64,000 bases of DNA, from positions 372,001 through 436,000 of the forward strand of contig NZ_LR130574.1 of NCBI RefSeq assembly GCF_900625025.1, given 5' to 3'. The translations under genes were made by a program, and so were the position numbers. This document shows positions 43,023-52,756 of this stretch, one piece after another (the first letter of the stretch is position 1; the number at the start of each line of letters is the position of its first letter). The DNA comes from Lachnoclostridium sp. Marseille-P6806. GTDB lineage: Bacteria; Bacillota; Clostridia; Lachnospirales; Lachnospiraceae. The notes under the pieces are model-generated. The model was not told the DNA's origin, did no database searches, and saw only the letters and a program-made list of their open reading frames with translations.

Positions 43023-44236
43023 GACTTTTTCTCATCCCCGGCCTGCACGATCGCCAGCGTCTGGCGCGCGATCGCAAGCTCCTCATTGGTCGGAACCACC
43101 ATTGTCGCCACCGCATCCTCCGGCGCGGACAGAATGACCTCCTCCCCCCGGGTTCTGTTCCTCTCCGGGTCCACGGAGGTTCCGAGGAACTTCGTATATT
43201 CGGAGATCCGGGCGCGCATCGGCCCGTCGTTCTCGCCGACGCCCGCGGTAAAGACGATCGCATCCGCGCCGCCCATCTCCGCCGCATAGGCCCCGATGTA
43301 CTTGCCGACGCGCAGCGCATACGCCTCAAGCGCCGTCTCCGCATCCTCATTTCCGTTTTCCGCCGCTGCCGTGAGATCGCGGAAGTCGTTCGACACGCCA
43401 CCGGACAGGCCGAGCACGCCCGACTTCTTATTAAGAATCGAAAGCACCTCTTCGGCGCTGCCATTCAGCTTATCCATAAGGAACGTGATGATCGCCGGAT
43501 CGAGGTCGCCGCTCCGCGTCCCCATCATCAGGCCCTCAAGAGGCGTAAGCCCCATGGAGGTGTCCACCGATCTGCCGTGGTCTACGGCTGAAACCGACGC
43601 GCCGTTCCCGAGATGGCAGACGATGATGCGCAGCTCCTCCCGCTTTTTCCCCAGAAGCTCGGCGGCGCGGCGGCTGACGTAGTCATGGCTCGTGCCGTGG
43701 AAGCCGTAGCGGCGGATCCGGTAATCTCTGTAATATTCCAGCGGTATACCGTAAAGATACGCCTTTCGGGGCATGGTCTGATGGAACGCCGTATCGAATA
43801 CGCCGACCATCGGCACCTCCGGCATCAGCGCCCGGCAGGCCCGAACGCCGATCAGGTTGGCCGGGTTGTGAAGCGGCGCCAGATCCGACACCTCCTCGAT
43901 GGCGGCAATCACTTCCTCGTCAATCAGGACGGCGGAGGCAAATTTCTCACCGCCGTGCACAAGCCGGTGTCCTACCGCCGCGATTTCTTTCAGCGAGCGG
44001 ATTACGCCGACCTCTTTGTCCGTCAGCCTCTCGATGACCGCCGCGACCGCCGCATGGTGATCCGGCATGGGAAGCTCCGTCTTTTTTTTCTCTCCGCCCG
44101 CAGGCGCATGTGTTATGCAGGCTCCACCGCTTCCGATCCTCTCACAGATTCCCTTAGCGAGAACATTCTCCGAAACGCTGTCGATGAGCTGATACTTCAA
44201 TGAAGAGCTGCCGCAGTTAATAACCAGTATATTCAT
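43019..44236 (-). CDS. ackA: Acetate kinase
   Basis: A 405-residue enzyme making ATP from acetyl-P and ADP. ILVINCGSSSLKY, the GFHGTSHDYV segment, HLGNGASVSA and FTAGVGEND are diagnostic. It gives substrate-level ATP during fermentation; pta is not in this window. Start MNILVINCGSSS (44236) has GGAG six bases upstream. A tandem 12-bp direct repeat precedes it. Confidence 0.96.
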   Translation of the reverse strand: MNILVINCGSSSLKYQLIDSVSENVLAKGICERIGSGGACITHAPAGGEKKKTELPMPDHHAAVAAVIERLTDKEVGVIRSLKEIAAVGHRLVHGGEKFASAVLIDEEVIAAIEEVSDLAPLHNPANLIGVRACRALMPEVPMVGVFDTAFHQTMPRKAYLYGIPLEYYRDYRIRRYGFHGTSHDYVSRRAAELLGKKREELRIIVCHLGNGASVSAVDHGRSVDTSMGLTPLEGLMMGTRSGDLDPAIITFLMDKLNGSAEEVLSILNKKSGVLGLSGGVSNDFRDLTAAAENGNEDAETALEAYALRVGKYIGAYAAEMGGADAIVFTAGVGENDGPMRARISEYTKFLGTSVDPERNRTRGEEVILSAPEDAVATMVVPTNEELAIARQTLAIVQAGDEKKS

Positions 44237-44249
44237 TTTTGTCTCCATA

Positions 44250-44273
44250 GATATGCAAATCGATATGCAAATC
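44250..44273. repeat. Tandem 12-bp direct repeat upstream of ackA
   Basis: GATATGCAAATC occurs twice in a row, just after the proS stop and 14 bases before the ackA ATG. The unit contains ATTTGCAT on the minus strand. Confidence 0.8.
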
Positions 44274-44281
44274 CTGCCCGA

Positions 44282-45718
44282 TCAGTACGCACGGCCCCAG
44301 TAAACCATCTTCTTCGCTGGCCGCCCGCAGCAGACGCAGGTATCCGAAAGCATCTCCTGCTCAAAGGGGATGCAGCGGCTCGTCACGCCGTAGTTTTCCT
44401 TGATTTTATCCTCGCAGGCGGGATCGCCGCACCACATGGCCCTGACAAAGCCCTTTGTCTCGCGGAAGTTCTCCTCGAACTCTTCTTTATTATGAGCCGC
44501 AAAGGTATGCGCCGCAAGATGCCTCCGGGCGCGCTCCAGCATCTCGAACTGCATGCGCTCCAGCGTCTCGCTGACCACGCGGGGAAGCTCCCCGATCCCG
44601 CAGCTTATCTTCTCGCGGGTATCTCTCCGGCAGATCACGGCGCTCCCCGCCTCAATGTCTTTCGGCCCGATCTCTATGCGCAGCGGAATGCCGTTCACCT
44701 CCTGCTCCGCAAATTTGAAGCCGGGACTCCGGTCCGTATCGTCGACCTTTACGCGGTAATCGGACAACGTCGCCGCGATGCTCTGCGCCGCCGCGAGAAC
44801 TCCCTCTTTCCTCTGCTGGATCGGAATGACCACGACCTGCGTCGGAGCGATGCGGGGCGGAAGAACAATGCCGGAATCGTCGCCGTGCACCATGATAAGG
44901 GCGCCGATCACACGGGTCGTCATGCCCCACGAGGTCTGATACACGTAGTTCATCTTGTTGTCCCGGGCGGTGAAACGGATGTCATAGGCCTCGGCAAACT
45001 TTTTGCCGAAATCATGGCTGGTGCCGGACTGCAGCGCGCGGCCGTCATGCATCAGTGCCTCGACGGTGTAGGTCGCTTCGGCCCCCGCGAACTTTTCCTT
45101 ATCGGTCTTGCGGCCCTTCACCACTGGAATTGCGAGCTCTTCGGCGAGGAAATCCGCATAGACGTTCAGCATCTGCTGCGTCCTCTGCTCCGCCTCCTCC
45201 GCCGTCTCGTGAATGGTGTGCCCCTCCTGCCACAGAAATTCCCGGGAGCGCAGGAACGGGCGCGTCTCTTTCTCCCAGCGGACCACCGAACACCACTGGT
45301 TGTAGAGACGCGGGAGATCACGGTAGGAATGGATATCCTGCGCATAGAAATCGCTGAACAGCGTCTCGGAGGTCGGACGTACGCAGAGACGCTCGGTCAG
45401 CGTCTCCTGCCCTCCGCTCGTCACCCATGCGACCTCCGGCGCAAAGCCGTTTACCAGCTCGCCCTCCTTTTTCATGAGGTTCTCCGGAATGAGCATCGGC
45501 ATATAGACGTTCTGCACGCCGGTCGCCTTGAAACGTTCGTCGAGATTCCTCTGAATGTTTTCCCAGATTGCGTAGCCCGCGGGCTTGATCACCATAAAGC
45601 CCTTGATGTTACTGTACGCGATCAGATTCGCCTTAAGGACGACGTCCGTGTACCACTGGGCAAAATCCTCGTCGCGGGGCGTGATGGATTCCACAAATTT
45701 CTTCTGCTGTTCTGCCAT
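44282..45718 (-). CDS. proS: Prolyl-tRNA synthetase (short, archaeal/eukaryotic-like type)
   Basis: A 478-residue class II synthetase. The motif order [50 protein letters not shown] and the C-terminal zinc-type extension ending in VYWGRAY are those of the short ProS without the INS editing domain. Start [11 protein letters not shown] (45718) has GGAGA upstream. No T-box is visible in the 75-base gap to leuA. Confidence 0.95.
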   Translation of the reverse strand: MAEQQKKFVESITPRDEDFAQWYTDVVLKANLIAYSNIKGFMVIKPAGYAIWENIQRNLDERFKATGVQNVYMPMLIPENLMKKEGELVNGFAPEVAWVTSGGQETLTERLCVRPTSETLFSDFYAQDIHSYRDLPRLYNQWCSVVRWEKETRPFLRSREFLWQEGHTIHETAEEAEQRTQQMLNVYADFLAEELAIPVVKGRKTDKEKFAGAEATYTVEALMHDGRALQSGTSHDFGKKFAEAYDIRFTARDNKMNYVYQTSWGMTTRVIGALIMVHGDDSGIVLPPRIAPTQVVVIPIQQRKEGVLAAAQSIAATLSDYRVKVDDTDRSPGFKFAEQEVNGIPLRIEIGPKDIEAGSAVICRRDTREKISCGIGELPRVVSETLERMQFEMLERARRHLAAHTFAAHNKEEFEENFRETKGFVRAMWCGDPACEDKIKENYGVTSRCIPFEQEMLSDTCVCCGRPAKKMVYWGRAY

Positions 45719-45793
45719 GACAATCTCCAATAGTAATGATTTTGAAATTTACATTGCCGATTATCTCACACCCGCGAAATCTCTTCAACTCCG

Positions 45794-47491
45794 TCAGACG
45801 CCGATTCCGTTCTGCGAAGCCCCTTCATGCAGGCGGTTCATCGCCGAGAAAATCCCCCGGACGGATGCCCGCGTAATATTCGAGCTGACGCCGACGCCCC
45901 ATGTGACCCGGCCACTGTCCGCATCCATGAGATGAATGTAAGCCGCCGCCTGCGAGTCCGAGCCGGCCGTCAGCGCATGCTCCGTATAGTCGAGAATGCG
46001 GTACTCCCGCCCGAGGCTCTCCCGGACGCCGCGTCCCACCGCATCGAGCGGCCCGTTGCCCACCGCCTCGAAGCTCTTCTCGCGCCCATACTCCGTGTAG
46101 ACGACCGAAACTTTCGTATCGAAGCTGCTCTCCGTCTCGTTCGAGAGATCCGTCACCTGTATTCTGCGGAAATGCAGGGGCTCCTTGCAGTCCAGATAGC
46201 TCTCGCGGAACGCCGCCATGATCTCCTCCGGCGCAACCTCTCCCTCTCTCTCGGAGATCTTCTGTATCACATCGGCAAACTCGCGGTGCATTCCCTTGGG
46301 GAGCTTGAAGCCGAAATAGCTGTCCATCACAAAGGCCACGCCGCCCTTTCCGGACTGCGAATTGATGCGCACAATCGGCTCGTACCGGCGTCCGATATCC
46401 GCCGGGTCGATGGTCAGATACGGGACGGCCCAGTACTTTGAATTTCTCTCTCTCAGCGCCTGCATCCCCTTGTTGATGGCGTCCTGATGCGAGCCGGAGA
46501 ATGACGTGAACACCAGCTTCCCGCCGTAGGGGTGACGCGGGTCGATGGGCATCTTATTGCAGCGCTCGCAGACCGCGATGATCTCGCCGATATTTTCAAT
46601 GTTGAGCTTCGGATCGATCCCCTGTGAGAACATATTGTAGGCCACGTTCAGGATATCGAGATTGCCGGTGCGCTCGCCGTTTCCGAACAGCGTCCCCTCC
46701 AGTCGGTCCGCGCCCGCAAGGAGGGCCAGCTCCGCCGTCGCCGTCCCCGTCCCCCGGTCATTGTGCGGGTGGATGGAAAGAATCACGCTGTCACGCCGGT
46801 CGAGACGGCGGCTCATCCACTCCACGCCGTCTGCAAAGACATTGGGCGTCGTCATCTCCACGGTGGAGGGCAGATTGATGATCATCGGCTGCTCCGGCGT
46901 CGGCTTCCACTCGCCGATCACGGCGTTGCAGACCTCCAGCGCATAGTCCGGCTCCGTGCCCGTGTAGCTCTCCGGAGAATACTCGAGCATGAGATTCCCT
47001 CCGAAGTCCCGCATCCCCTCGCGAACCCAGCGGACGCCCTGCAGCGCCAGCTCTCTGACCTCATCCCGGCTCATGCCGAACACGACGTCCCGCTGCAGCG
47101 TAGAGGTCGAATTATAAATATGAAAAATTACATTCCTGCACCCGCGGATGCACTCAAATGTGCGGTCGATCTGCTCTTTCCGGCACTGGGAGAGCACCTG
47201 CAGACGAACGCCGTCCGGGATCCGGTCCTCCTCGATGAGACGGCGGATGAAATCAAACTCGATCTGACTTGCCGCCGGGAAGCCGACCTCGATCTCCCGG
47301 AAGCCCAGGCGCAGAAGCAGCTCGTACATCTCCAGCTTCTCATCCACCACCATGGGATCAATCAGCGCCTGATTGCCGTCCCGCAGATCCACACTGCACC
47401 AGACCGGCGCTTTCACGATCTCCCGATTCGGCCACTCTCTCTCCGGATACTGCATGACCGGCACTCTCTGATATCTCTGATAATTCAGCAT
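45794..47491 (-). CDS. leuA: 2-isopropylmalate synthase
   Basis: A 565-residue enzyme that condenses acetyl-CoA and 2-ketoisovalerate in leucine synthesis. The DRDGNQ-type motif appears as DLRDGNQAL, the metal HxH as SIHPHNDRGTG, and GNGERTGN is present. The C-terminal LeuA regulatory domain (leucine feedback) runs from about 425. Its length fits the longer LeuA2 type. Start MLNYQRYQRVPVM (47491) has GGGAGG upstream, in a partial repeat tail. No other leu genes are near. Confidence 0.94.
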   Translation of the reverse strand: MLNYQRYQRVPVMQYPEREWPNREIVKAPVWCSVDLRDGNQALIDPMVVDEKLEMYELLLRLGFREIEVGFPAASQIEFDFIRRLIEEDRIPDGVRLQVLSQCRKEQIDRTFECIRGCRNVIFHIYNSTSTLQRDVVFGMSRDEVRELALQGVRWVREGMRDFGGNLMLEYSPESYTGTEPDYALEVCNAVIGEWKPTPEQPMIINLPSTVEMTTPNVFADGVEWMSRRLDRRDSVILSIHPHNDRGTGTATAELALLAGADRLEGTLFGNGERTGNLDILNVAYNMFSQGIDPKLNIENIGEIIAVCERCNKMPIDPRHPYGGKLVFTSFSGSHQDAINKGMQALRERNSKYWAVPYLTIDPADIGRRYEPIVRINSQSGKGGVAFVMDSYFGFKLPKGMHREFADVIQKISEREGEVAPEEIMAAFRESYLDCKEPLHFRRIQVTDLSNETESSFDTKVSVVYTEYGREKSFEAVGNGPLDAVGRGVRESLGREYRILDYTEHALTAGSDSQAAAYIHLMDADSGRVTWGVGVSSNITRASVRGIFSAMNRLHEGASQNGIGV

Positions 47492-47493
47492 AA

Positions 47494-47513
47494 TGATCCT
47501 CCCCGCCGAAGCA
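47494..47513 (-). repeat. Partial repeat tail upstream of leuA
   Basis: AATGCTTCGGCGGGGAGGAT resembles the GCTTCGGCATGGAGGAT tail of the other copies. It again supplies the Shine-Dalgarno. Confidence 0.5.
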
Positions 47514-47532
47514 TTGCTGCACCTGCATGTGA

Positions 47533-47569
47533 ATAAAAAAAGATCGATCCCGTGCGCCGGAACCGATCT
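47533..47569 (-). terminator. Terminator after the HPr-like gene
   Basis: AGATCG / CGATCT arms with inner CCG / CGG pairing, followed on the minus strand by TTTTTTT and ATTC. Confidence 0.8.
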
Positions 47570-47603
47570 CTGCATCAACTGACCGAAAAAAGGAAAGAGA
47601 CAA

Positions 47604-47867
47604 TTACTCTCCGAGACCCTCTTCGATTTCCCTCACCAGAAAATCCAGAGCCTCCCTCTCGTCCTCTCCGCTGCAGAAAAGTTCAATTTCATCACCGGAT
47701 TTTACACACGCACCAAGAACACTCAGAACTCTCTTGGCATTCGCCGTCGTTTCCTTGAACTGAAACGTGATCTGAGACTTAAATAGCATGGCGTCCTTGC
47801 ATAGGACCCCTGCGGGACCCAGATGAAGACCGGTTGGATTTTTGATCGTAACTTTCTGACTGACCAT
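47604..47867 (-). CDS. HPr-like phosphocarrier lacking Arg17 and Ser46
   Basis: An 87-residue protein with the whole HPr fold, start MVSQKVTIKNPTGLHLGPAG and end EEGLGE. His15, the PTS phosphorylation site, is kept. Residue 17 is Gly (codon GGT) instead of the catalytic Arg, and residue 46 is Arg (AGA) instead of the regulatory Ser. It therefore should be a poor PTS phosphate carrier and cannot be phosphorylated by HPr kinase at 46. The Shine-Dalgarno is 12 bases from this ATG; an ATG seven codons upstream is possible. It has its own strong promoter right after glmM and a terminator, so it is monocistronic. Confidence 0.82.
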   Translation of the reverse strand: MVSQKVTIKNPTGLHLGPAGVLCKDAMLFKSQITFQFKETTANAKRVLSVLGACVKSGDEIELFCSGEDEREALDFLVREIEEGLGE

Positions 47868-47940
47868 ATTTTCTGAAAACTCCTGCATTCCCACATCATA
47901 ATCCCTACAAAAGAGAACATCCGCCGCGGGAATTATATGA

Positions 47941-47968
47941 ATTATATCACGAAACACAGGCAATGCAA
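47941..47968 (-). promoter_or_regulatory. Promoter of the HPr-like gene
   Basis: TTGCAT and TATAAT with a 16-base spacer; the -35 is only 7 bases past the glmM stop. Confidence 0.75.
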
Positions 47969-47974
47969 ACAGAT

Positions 47975-49327
47975 TTACGCCATGACGCGCTCGATGAGAT
48001 CCGCCAGCTCCTGCGCTTTTGCCGCGATCAGCTCCTGATCCCGGCCCTCGATCATAACCCGAACCAGCGGCTCCGTGCCGGACGGCCGGATGAGGACGCG
48101 CCCAGCGCCCGCAAATTCCTTTTCCAGTTTCGCACAGGCCTCCGCTACTTCCGGGAAGTCCATGTAATGCTCTTTCTTGTCATTGGCCACGGAGGCATTG
48201 ATCAGCGCCTGCGGCATCATCTCGCAGATCGAGGCGAGGCGGGACAGCGGACGGTTCGTCTCGCGCATGACCTGAAGCAGGTGCAGCGCGCTTAAAAGGC
48301 CGTCGCCGGTCGTGTTTTCCCCGAGAAAGATGACATGACCGGACTGCTCTCCGCCGAGATTGTAGCCGTCCTCTTTCATTTTTTCCAGAACATAGCGGTC
48401 GCCCACCTTTGTCTTTTCCGTGCGGACACCCTCCCGGTCGCAGCAGAGGTAAAAGCCGAGATTGCTCATGACCGTCACCACGACGGTGTCCTGCGCGAGC
48501 GTCCCCTGACGCTTCATGAATTTCCCGACAATCGCCATGATCTGGTCGCCGTTGACAATATTTCCATGCTCGTCCACCGCAAGAAAGCGGTCCGCATCGC
48601 CGTCAAAGGCGAGGCCGCAGTCGGCCCTCTCGGCCACGACGCGCTCCGCCAGCTCCTCCATATGCGTGGAGCCGCAGTTCCGGTTGATATTGGTTCCGTC
48701 CGGATTCACATGGAGCGTGATCAGATCCGCGCCCAGCGCCCGGACCGCCTCGACATTCGTCCGGAATGAGGCGCCCTCCGCACAGTCCATTACGATCCGG
48801 AAGCCTCCCAGATCGACCGGCACAAGATCAATGGCATGCTGCACATATTCTCTCCACATCCCGAAATCGTAGGTGATGTGGCCGACGCCCTCTCCGGCCG
48901 GAAGCTCTTCATTCGGAATGCCGCTTCGGACCAGCGCCTCGATCTCGTCCTCCGTGGCATCCGGAAGCTTGAAGCCCTCTCCGTCAAAGAACTTGATCCC
49001 GTTAAACTCCATCGGATTGTGGGACGCCGATATCACGACGCCGCAGTCCGCATGATGTCTGCGGGCCAGATAGGCCACTGCCGGCGTCGGAAGAACGCCC
49101 AGATAGACGACGTCGGCCCCCACCGCACAGGCCCCCGCCATCAGCGCATTTGCGAGCATATCGCCGGACAGGCGGGTATCGCATCCGACGAGCATCACCG
49201 GCCTGCGGCCTCCGTCGTTCTTTGCGAGGACATAAGCGCCCGCCCGCCCCAGCTCCATGGCGAGCTGCGGTGTAAGCTCCCGGTTTGCAACTCCCCGAAC
49301 CCCATCTGTCCCGAACATTCTGCCCAT
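47975..49327 (-). CDS. glmM: Phosphoglucosamine mutase
   Basis: A 450-residue enzyme converting glucosamine-6-P to glucosamine-1-P for the cell wall. The catalytic phosphoserine is Ser102 in SASHNP, with FDGDADR (metal) and RPSGTEPLVRVM (phosphate) motifs. Start MGRMFGTDGVRG (49327) has GGAG six bases upstream. It follows cdaR by 28 bases, completing the cdaA-cdaR-glmM operon, in which GlmM is known to bind and inhibit CdaA. Confidence 0.96.
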   Translation of the reverse strand: MGRMFGTDGVRGVANRELTPQLAMELGRAGAYVLAKNDGGRRPVMLVGCDTRLSGDMLANALMAGACAVGADVVYLGVLPTPAVAYLARRHHADCGVVISASHNPMEFNGIKFFDGEGFKLPDATEDEIEALVRSGIPNEELPAGEGVGHITYDFGMWREYVQHAIDLVPVDLGGFRIVMDCAEGASFRTNVEAVRALGADLITLHVNPDGTNINRNCGSTHMEELAERVVAERADCGLAFDGDADRFLAVDEHGNIVNGDQIMAIVGKFMKRQGTLAQDTVVVTVMSNLGFYLCCDREGVRTEKTKVGDRYVLEKMKEDGYNLGGEQSGHVIFLGENTTGDGLLSALHLLQVMRETNRPLSRLASICEMMPQALINASVANDKKEHYMDFPEVAEACAKLEKEFAGAGRVLIRPSGTEPLVRVMIEGRDQELIAAKAQELADLIERVMA

Positions 49328-49355
49328 ACTGTTCTCCATTCCTGCCGTCATTCCT

Positions 49356-50684
49356 TTATTCTTCATTCTTCCGGATCCGCACAACGGCCGTGACCGGATT
49401 GACTGCCGACGTGTACTCCGGCAGCGTAAAGCGCAGTCCTCCGATATAGCTTCCGGCCGGCCCCGTCCCGTCACCCGATAGATCAAGCTGCGACACGTCA
49501 AAGACCGGATCAAGCTCCGTCTCCGACAGCGCCGCAAGATCCGCCGAAAGGCCGCTGACCGTGAGCTGCAGCGGCGAATCAAGAAGCGGAGAGGCCGTAT
49601 GCCCGAGATTGTCGTCAAGGCTTACGATTTCAAGACGGTATCCCTCCGGCACATTGACCGCCCTCACCTCGTTCAGCGCAAATTCAAGCGTCCTGTGCGA
49701 CAGGGGCTCGACGCCCGCCGTTACCGTGACCTTGCCGTCGAAGCCGGCTTCCGCAAAGCTCGTGTTTTCCGGCAGATACTTACTCAGGTCGACAGTCCGC
49801 GACACCGTATCCGAGGCGCCGCTGATATCGAGCTCCTCTGCAGGAATCGCAATGGAGGAAATGCCGGACAGCACCGATCCTTTGCCGGCGATCACAACAG
49901 AGGCCGGCTCCACCGTAATCTCCCGGGTCGCGGCATAGCCCGAAGCCGGTGTCCCCGAAACCGAGGCCGCAACCGGCACCTCCCGGGTCGGCAGAATGGT
50001 GACCGTCACCCTGACTGAGCTGATGTTCATGGTCAGATTGGAGGGATCGACCGCCGTCCCCTCCGCATCCCGCAGCACCACGTCCGCGGCTGTCGTGATC
50101 GTCCCCGATGCGCCGGACACATCGACGATGGCTGCCGCCGAGACGATCGAGGATACCACGGACTCCGGCCCGGATACGCGGATCTGGTTCTGATCGGCCG
50201 CAGACTCGCGGACCACATAGCCCGCGCCCGGCTCACCGCTCGTCGAAACACGCAGCGTCAGTATCGTATCTTTCCTGTCCTCGATATTGAGCCGGACCGC
50301 CTCGAGACTACCCCGAATCGATTCCAGCTTGCCGTTGTACTTGTTCGAGGACAGGACGATATCCACGGTTTCCAGCTCGGAAAGGTTCTTCACGTCCGCC
50401 GTCGCCACAATATTGTCCTTGTCAATGGAATCCACGATGGATCTTGCCCCCGTCACCTTGACGACGGGAACCACATCCGTATTGTCGAGCACCGTGTAGA
50501 CCTTGCCGGCCTCCGTGATGATATTCGTATTAAGGAGCTTTACCGGAATATTGTCAAACTGCGAGGTCACCACCGGATCATTGATCGTCGTGACGAGAAG
50601 CCACATGATGGCCGCGGTCACCAGCGCAAAAATTTTCAGCCCGATATTATTGAGAATCGCCGGTTTTTTCCTGTCCTTCACCAT
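49356..50684 (-). CDS. cdaR: YbbR-domain regulator of diadenylate cyclase
   Basis: A 442-residue protein with one N-terminal transmembrane helix (about 15-33) and four YbbR-type beta domains outside the cell, visible as repeated ...PVAASVSGTPASGYAATREITVEP... patterns. In Firmicutes CdaR modulates the c-di-AMP cyclase CdaA. It overlaps the cdaA gene by 38 bases and is followed by glmM. Confidence 0.92.
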   Translation of the reverse strand: MVKDRKKPAILNNIGLKIFALVTAAIMWLLVTTINDPVVTSQFDNIPVKLLNTNIITEAGKVYTVLDNTDVVPVVKVTGARSIVDSIDKDNIVATADVKNLSELETVDIVLSSNKYNGKLESIRGSLEAVRLNIEDRKDTILTLRVSTSGEPGAGYVVRESAADQNQIRVSGPESVVSSIVSAAAIVDVSGASGTITTAADVVLRDAEGTAVDPSNLTMNISSVRVTVTILPTREVPVAASVSGTPASGYAATREITVEPASVVIAGKGSVLSGISSIAIPAEELDISGASDTVSRTVDLSKYLPENTSFAEAGFDGKVTVTAGVEPLSHRTLEFALNEVRAVNVPEGYRLEIVSLDDNLGHTASPLLDSPLQLTVSGLSADLAALSETELDPVFDVSQLDLSGDGTGPAGSYIGGLRFTLPEYTSAVNPVTAVVRIRKNEE

Positions 50685-51555
50685 TCGCCTCCCGCACTGC
50701 TTCCGCCGTTTCCCCCGCGCGGACGGCTCTGCGCTCCGCAGGCGTCCTGCCGGCGATCTGCTCGAGCCGCTCCCTGAGCTGCTCCTGCGTCACTCCGCGC
50801 GTCAGCCGCCCCTTGTAGGCAAGGCTGATCCCTCCGGTCTCCTCGGAAACAATGATCGTCAGGGAATCCGTCACCTCGGAAATGCCGACGCCCGCCCGGT
50901 GCCGCGTCCCGAGGTCCTTGTCCATCCGGTTTTCCGACAGCGGCAGATAGCAGGTCGCCGACACCACGCGGCCGCCGCGCACAATCACCGCACCGTCGTG
51001 CAGCGGCGTGTTTTTCTCAAAAATATTGATCAGAAGCTGGCTGGTGAGCACCGCGTCGATATCGATCCCCGTCCGCTCATACTGCCGCAGCGGCGTAGTC
51101 TGCTCGATCACGATGAGCGCCCCCGTGCGGGCCTTTCCCATCTCGACGCTCGCGCGCACAAGCTCGCTGATCGTCCGTTCGGAATACCGGTCCGCCGTGC
51201 GCCGCGCCGGATCAAAGGGGACGAGAGATGTCATGAAATTTTTCTGCCCCAGCTCCTCCAGCGCCCCCCGCAGCTCCGGCTGCAATAATATGATCATCGC
51301 CGTCACCGCGATTCCCGTGACATTCTTCACAATCCAGAGAATTGTCGTCATATTCGCGATGGCCGCGACCAGAATGAACATCAGGATGATGACCATGCCG
51401 CGCATCAGCGACCACGCGCGCGTATTCTTGAACCAGAGCAGAATGTGGTACAGCAAAAAGGCGATGATCAGTATCTCTATGATATCCAGCCATCGAAATT
51501 TTGGCATATGCAGGTTGTACAGATAGTTCTGAAAAATGTCCGTTGTAAAATCCAT
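50647..51555 (-). CDS. cdaA: Diadenylate cyclase CdaA (DacA)
   Basis: A 302-residue membrane enzyme making c-di-AMP from two ATP. Three transmembrane helices occupy about 22-90; the DAC domain has DGA (187-189) in LHDGAVIV and RHR (218-220). c-di-AMP controls potassium and osmotic balance and wall integrity. I prefer the start at 51555, with GGGGA upstream, over an ATG four codons earlier. Two small membrane-protein genes of unknown role precede it. Confidence 0.95.
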   Translation of the reverse strand: MDFTTDIFQNYLYNLHMPKFRWLDIIEILIIAFLLYHILLWFKNTRAWSLMRGMVIILMFILVAAIANMTTILWIVKNVTGIAVTAMIILLQPELRGALEELGQKNFMTSLVPFDPARRTADRYSERTISELVRASVEMGKARTGALIVIEQTTPLRQYERTGIDIDAVLTSQLLINIFEKNTPLHDGAVIVRGGRVVSATCYLPLSENRMDKDLGTRHRAGVGISEVTDSLTIIVSEETGGISLAYKGRLTRGVTQEQLRERLEQIAGRTPAERRAVRAGETAEAVREANGEGQEKTGDSQ

Positions 51556-51652
51556 GCCGGTCCCCATGCTGCCGGATTTGCAGGCGTCCGGACAGACGAA
51601 GCGTCACCTGTCCGCAGAGCGGCGGACAGCCCCCGCGGCGTCAGCCGCCCTG

Positions 51653-52756
51653 TTACCCGTGATTTTCTTCCTCGTCATAGACGGTATAATCCTCCGCGCA
51701 GCCCCCGTCTCCGCGATAGGCGTCGGCGTCATCGCCGTAGTCCTCGTACTCGTCGTAGCCGTCCCGGTCATCATCGCTTTGCATCTGCGCTCCGCGCCCG
51801 CCGCGCGAGGCCGGCGCATCATGCCGCCGCATGGTCCGGCTGATCGTCTTGACGGTCCGCTCCCGCGTCCTGAGCGACACCTTGGGAACCGCCTTTACAT
51901 AATAGTAGTAGTCGTCATCTTCAAACTGCACCTGCTCGATGCGGGAATAATCCAGATTGAAGAAGAAAAAGGCCAGCCCGGAACAGATTGCCACCGAGAC
52001 GATCATCCCCAGAAAAACCAGCGCGATCGAAAAGTTCGTATCGTAGATGACGTCGCCGATCAGAAGAAGAATGAGCTGCGCCACGGCTCCCGCGGCGATC
52101 GCGGCCGACCATGCGTAGGCGACGCGCATGCGTCGGACATAATAGACAAGAAGCACGCAGACGGAAAATGCGGCGATCATGACCAGCATCGTAGGATTGG
52201 CAAAAATCCCTCCGATGATGGTCTGCGAGGATTCCACCAGCGTGTCGCTGTCCACGCTGCTCAGCACCGTCTCATTCTGGCTGATGAAGGAGATGGCGAA
52301 ATGCACGACCAGTCCGAACGCGATGGAAAGAGCCGCCGACGGAGAAAGAAGAAGCCCCGCCGCCATCGGAACGACATAGGGAATTCCCAGACGCAGGCAG
52401 ACGGGCGTGAGGACAATCAGAACGCCGTCCCGGGGAGAAAAGCGGAAATACAGCAGAAAGATCAGAAGAAAAATCACCGCCGCCAGAGCGAGCGCCAGAA
52501 CAGACAGGACGTAGAGCTGTACAAGAATCACCGCACCGATAACCGCGCACATGCCCCCGGAGGGAATCACCGCACAAAAAAGCGCCAGAATCAGGGTCGG
52601 CAGCGCGCCCGTCACCGCTCGCGAATAACCGGTGGCCTCCCCCACCATGGAGATTGCCGCCGCCGCGAGCAGGAACTTTGCAGCCGCAAGAATGTACTGA
52701 GAATACCGGCTGTAAATGCGCTTGATATTCTCACGTATTTCCAATAACGTCGTCAT
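51653..52756 (-). CDS. Conserved polytopic membrane protein with acidic Tyr/Asp-rich tail
   Basis: I do not recognise a named family with certainty. The 367-residue protein has about ten transmembrane segments between 22 and 260, followed by a cytoplasmic tail rich in Asp, Tyr and Arg (about 270-367), including EDDDYYYYV and a run of DGYDEYEDYGDD. The first half recalls the membrane part of SpoIIE-like or permease proteins only loosely. Its ATG overlaps the preceding stop (ATGA), and cdaA follows by 97 bases. Position suggests a link to c-di-AMP or the envelope. Confidence 0.6.
   Translation of the reverse strand: MTTLLEIRENIKRIYSRYSQYILAAAKFLLAAAAISMVGEATGYSRAVTGALPTLILALFCAVIPSGGMCAVIGAVILVQLYVLSVLALALAAVIFLLIFLLYFRFSPRDGVLIVLTPVCLRLGIPYVVPMAAGLLLSPSAALSIAFGLVVHFAISFISQNETVLSSVDSDTLVESSQTIIGGIFANPTMLVMIAAFSVCVLLVYYVRRMRVAYAWSAAIAAGAVAQLILLLIGDVIYDTNFSIALVFLGMIVSVAICSGLAFFFFNLDYSRIEQVQFEDDDYYYYVKAVPKVSLRTRERTVKTISRTMRRHDAPASRGGRGAQMQSDDDRDGYDEYEDYGDDADAYRGDGGCAEDYTVYDEEENHG

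Noticed and set aside
45719-45793. T-box riboswitch upstream of proS
   Set aside because: The gap is only 75 bases and shows no T-box sequence or antiterminator; the leuA leader also shows none.
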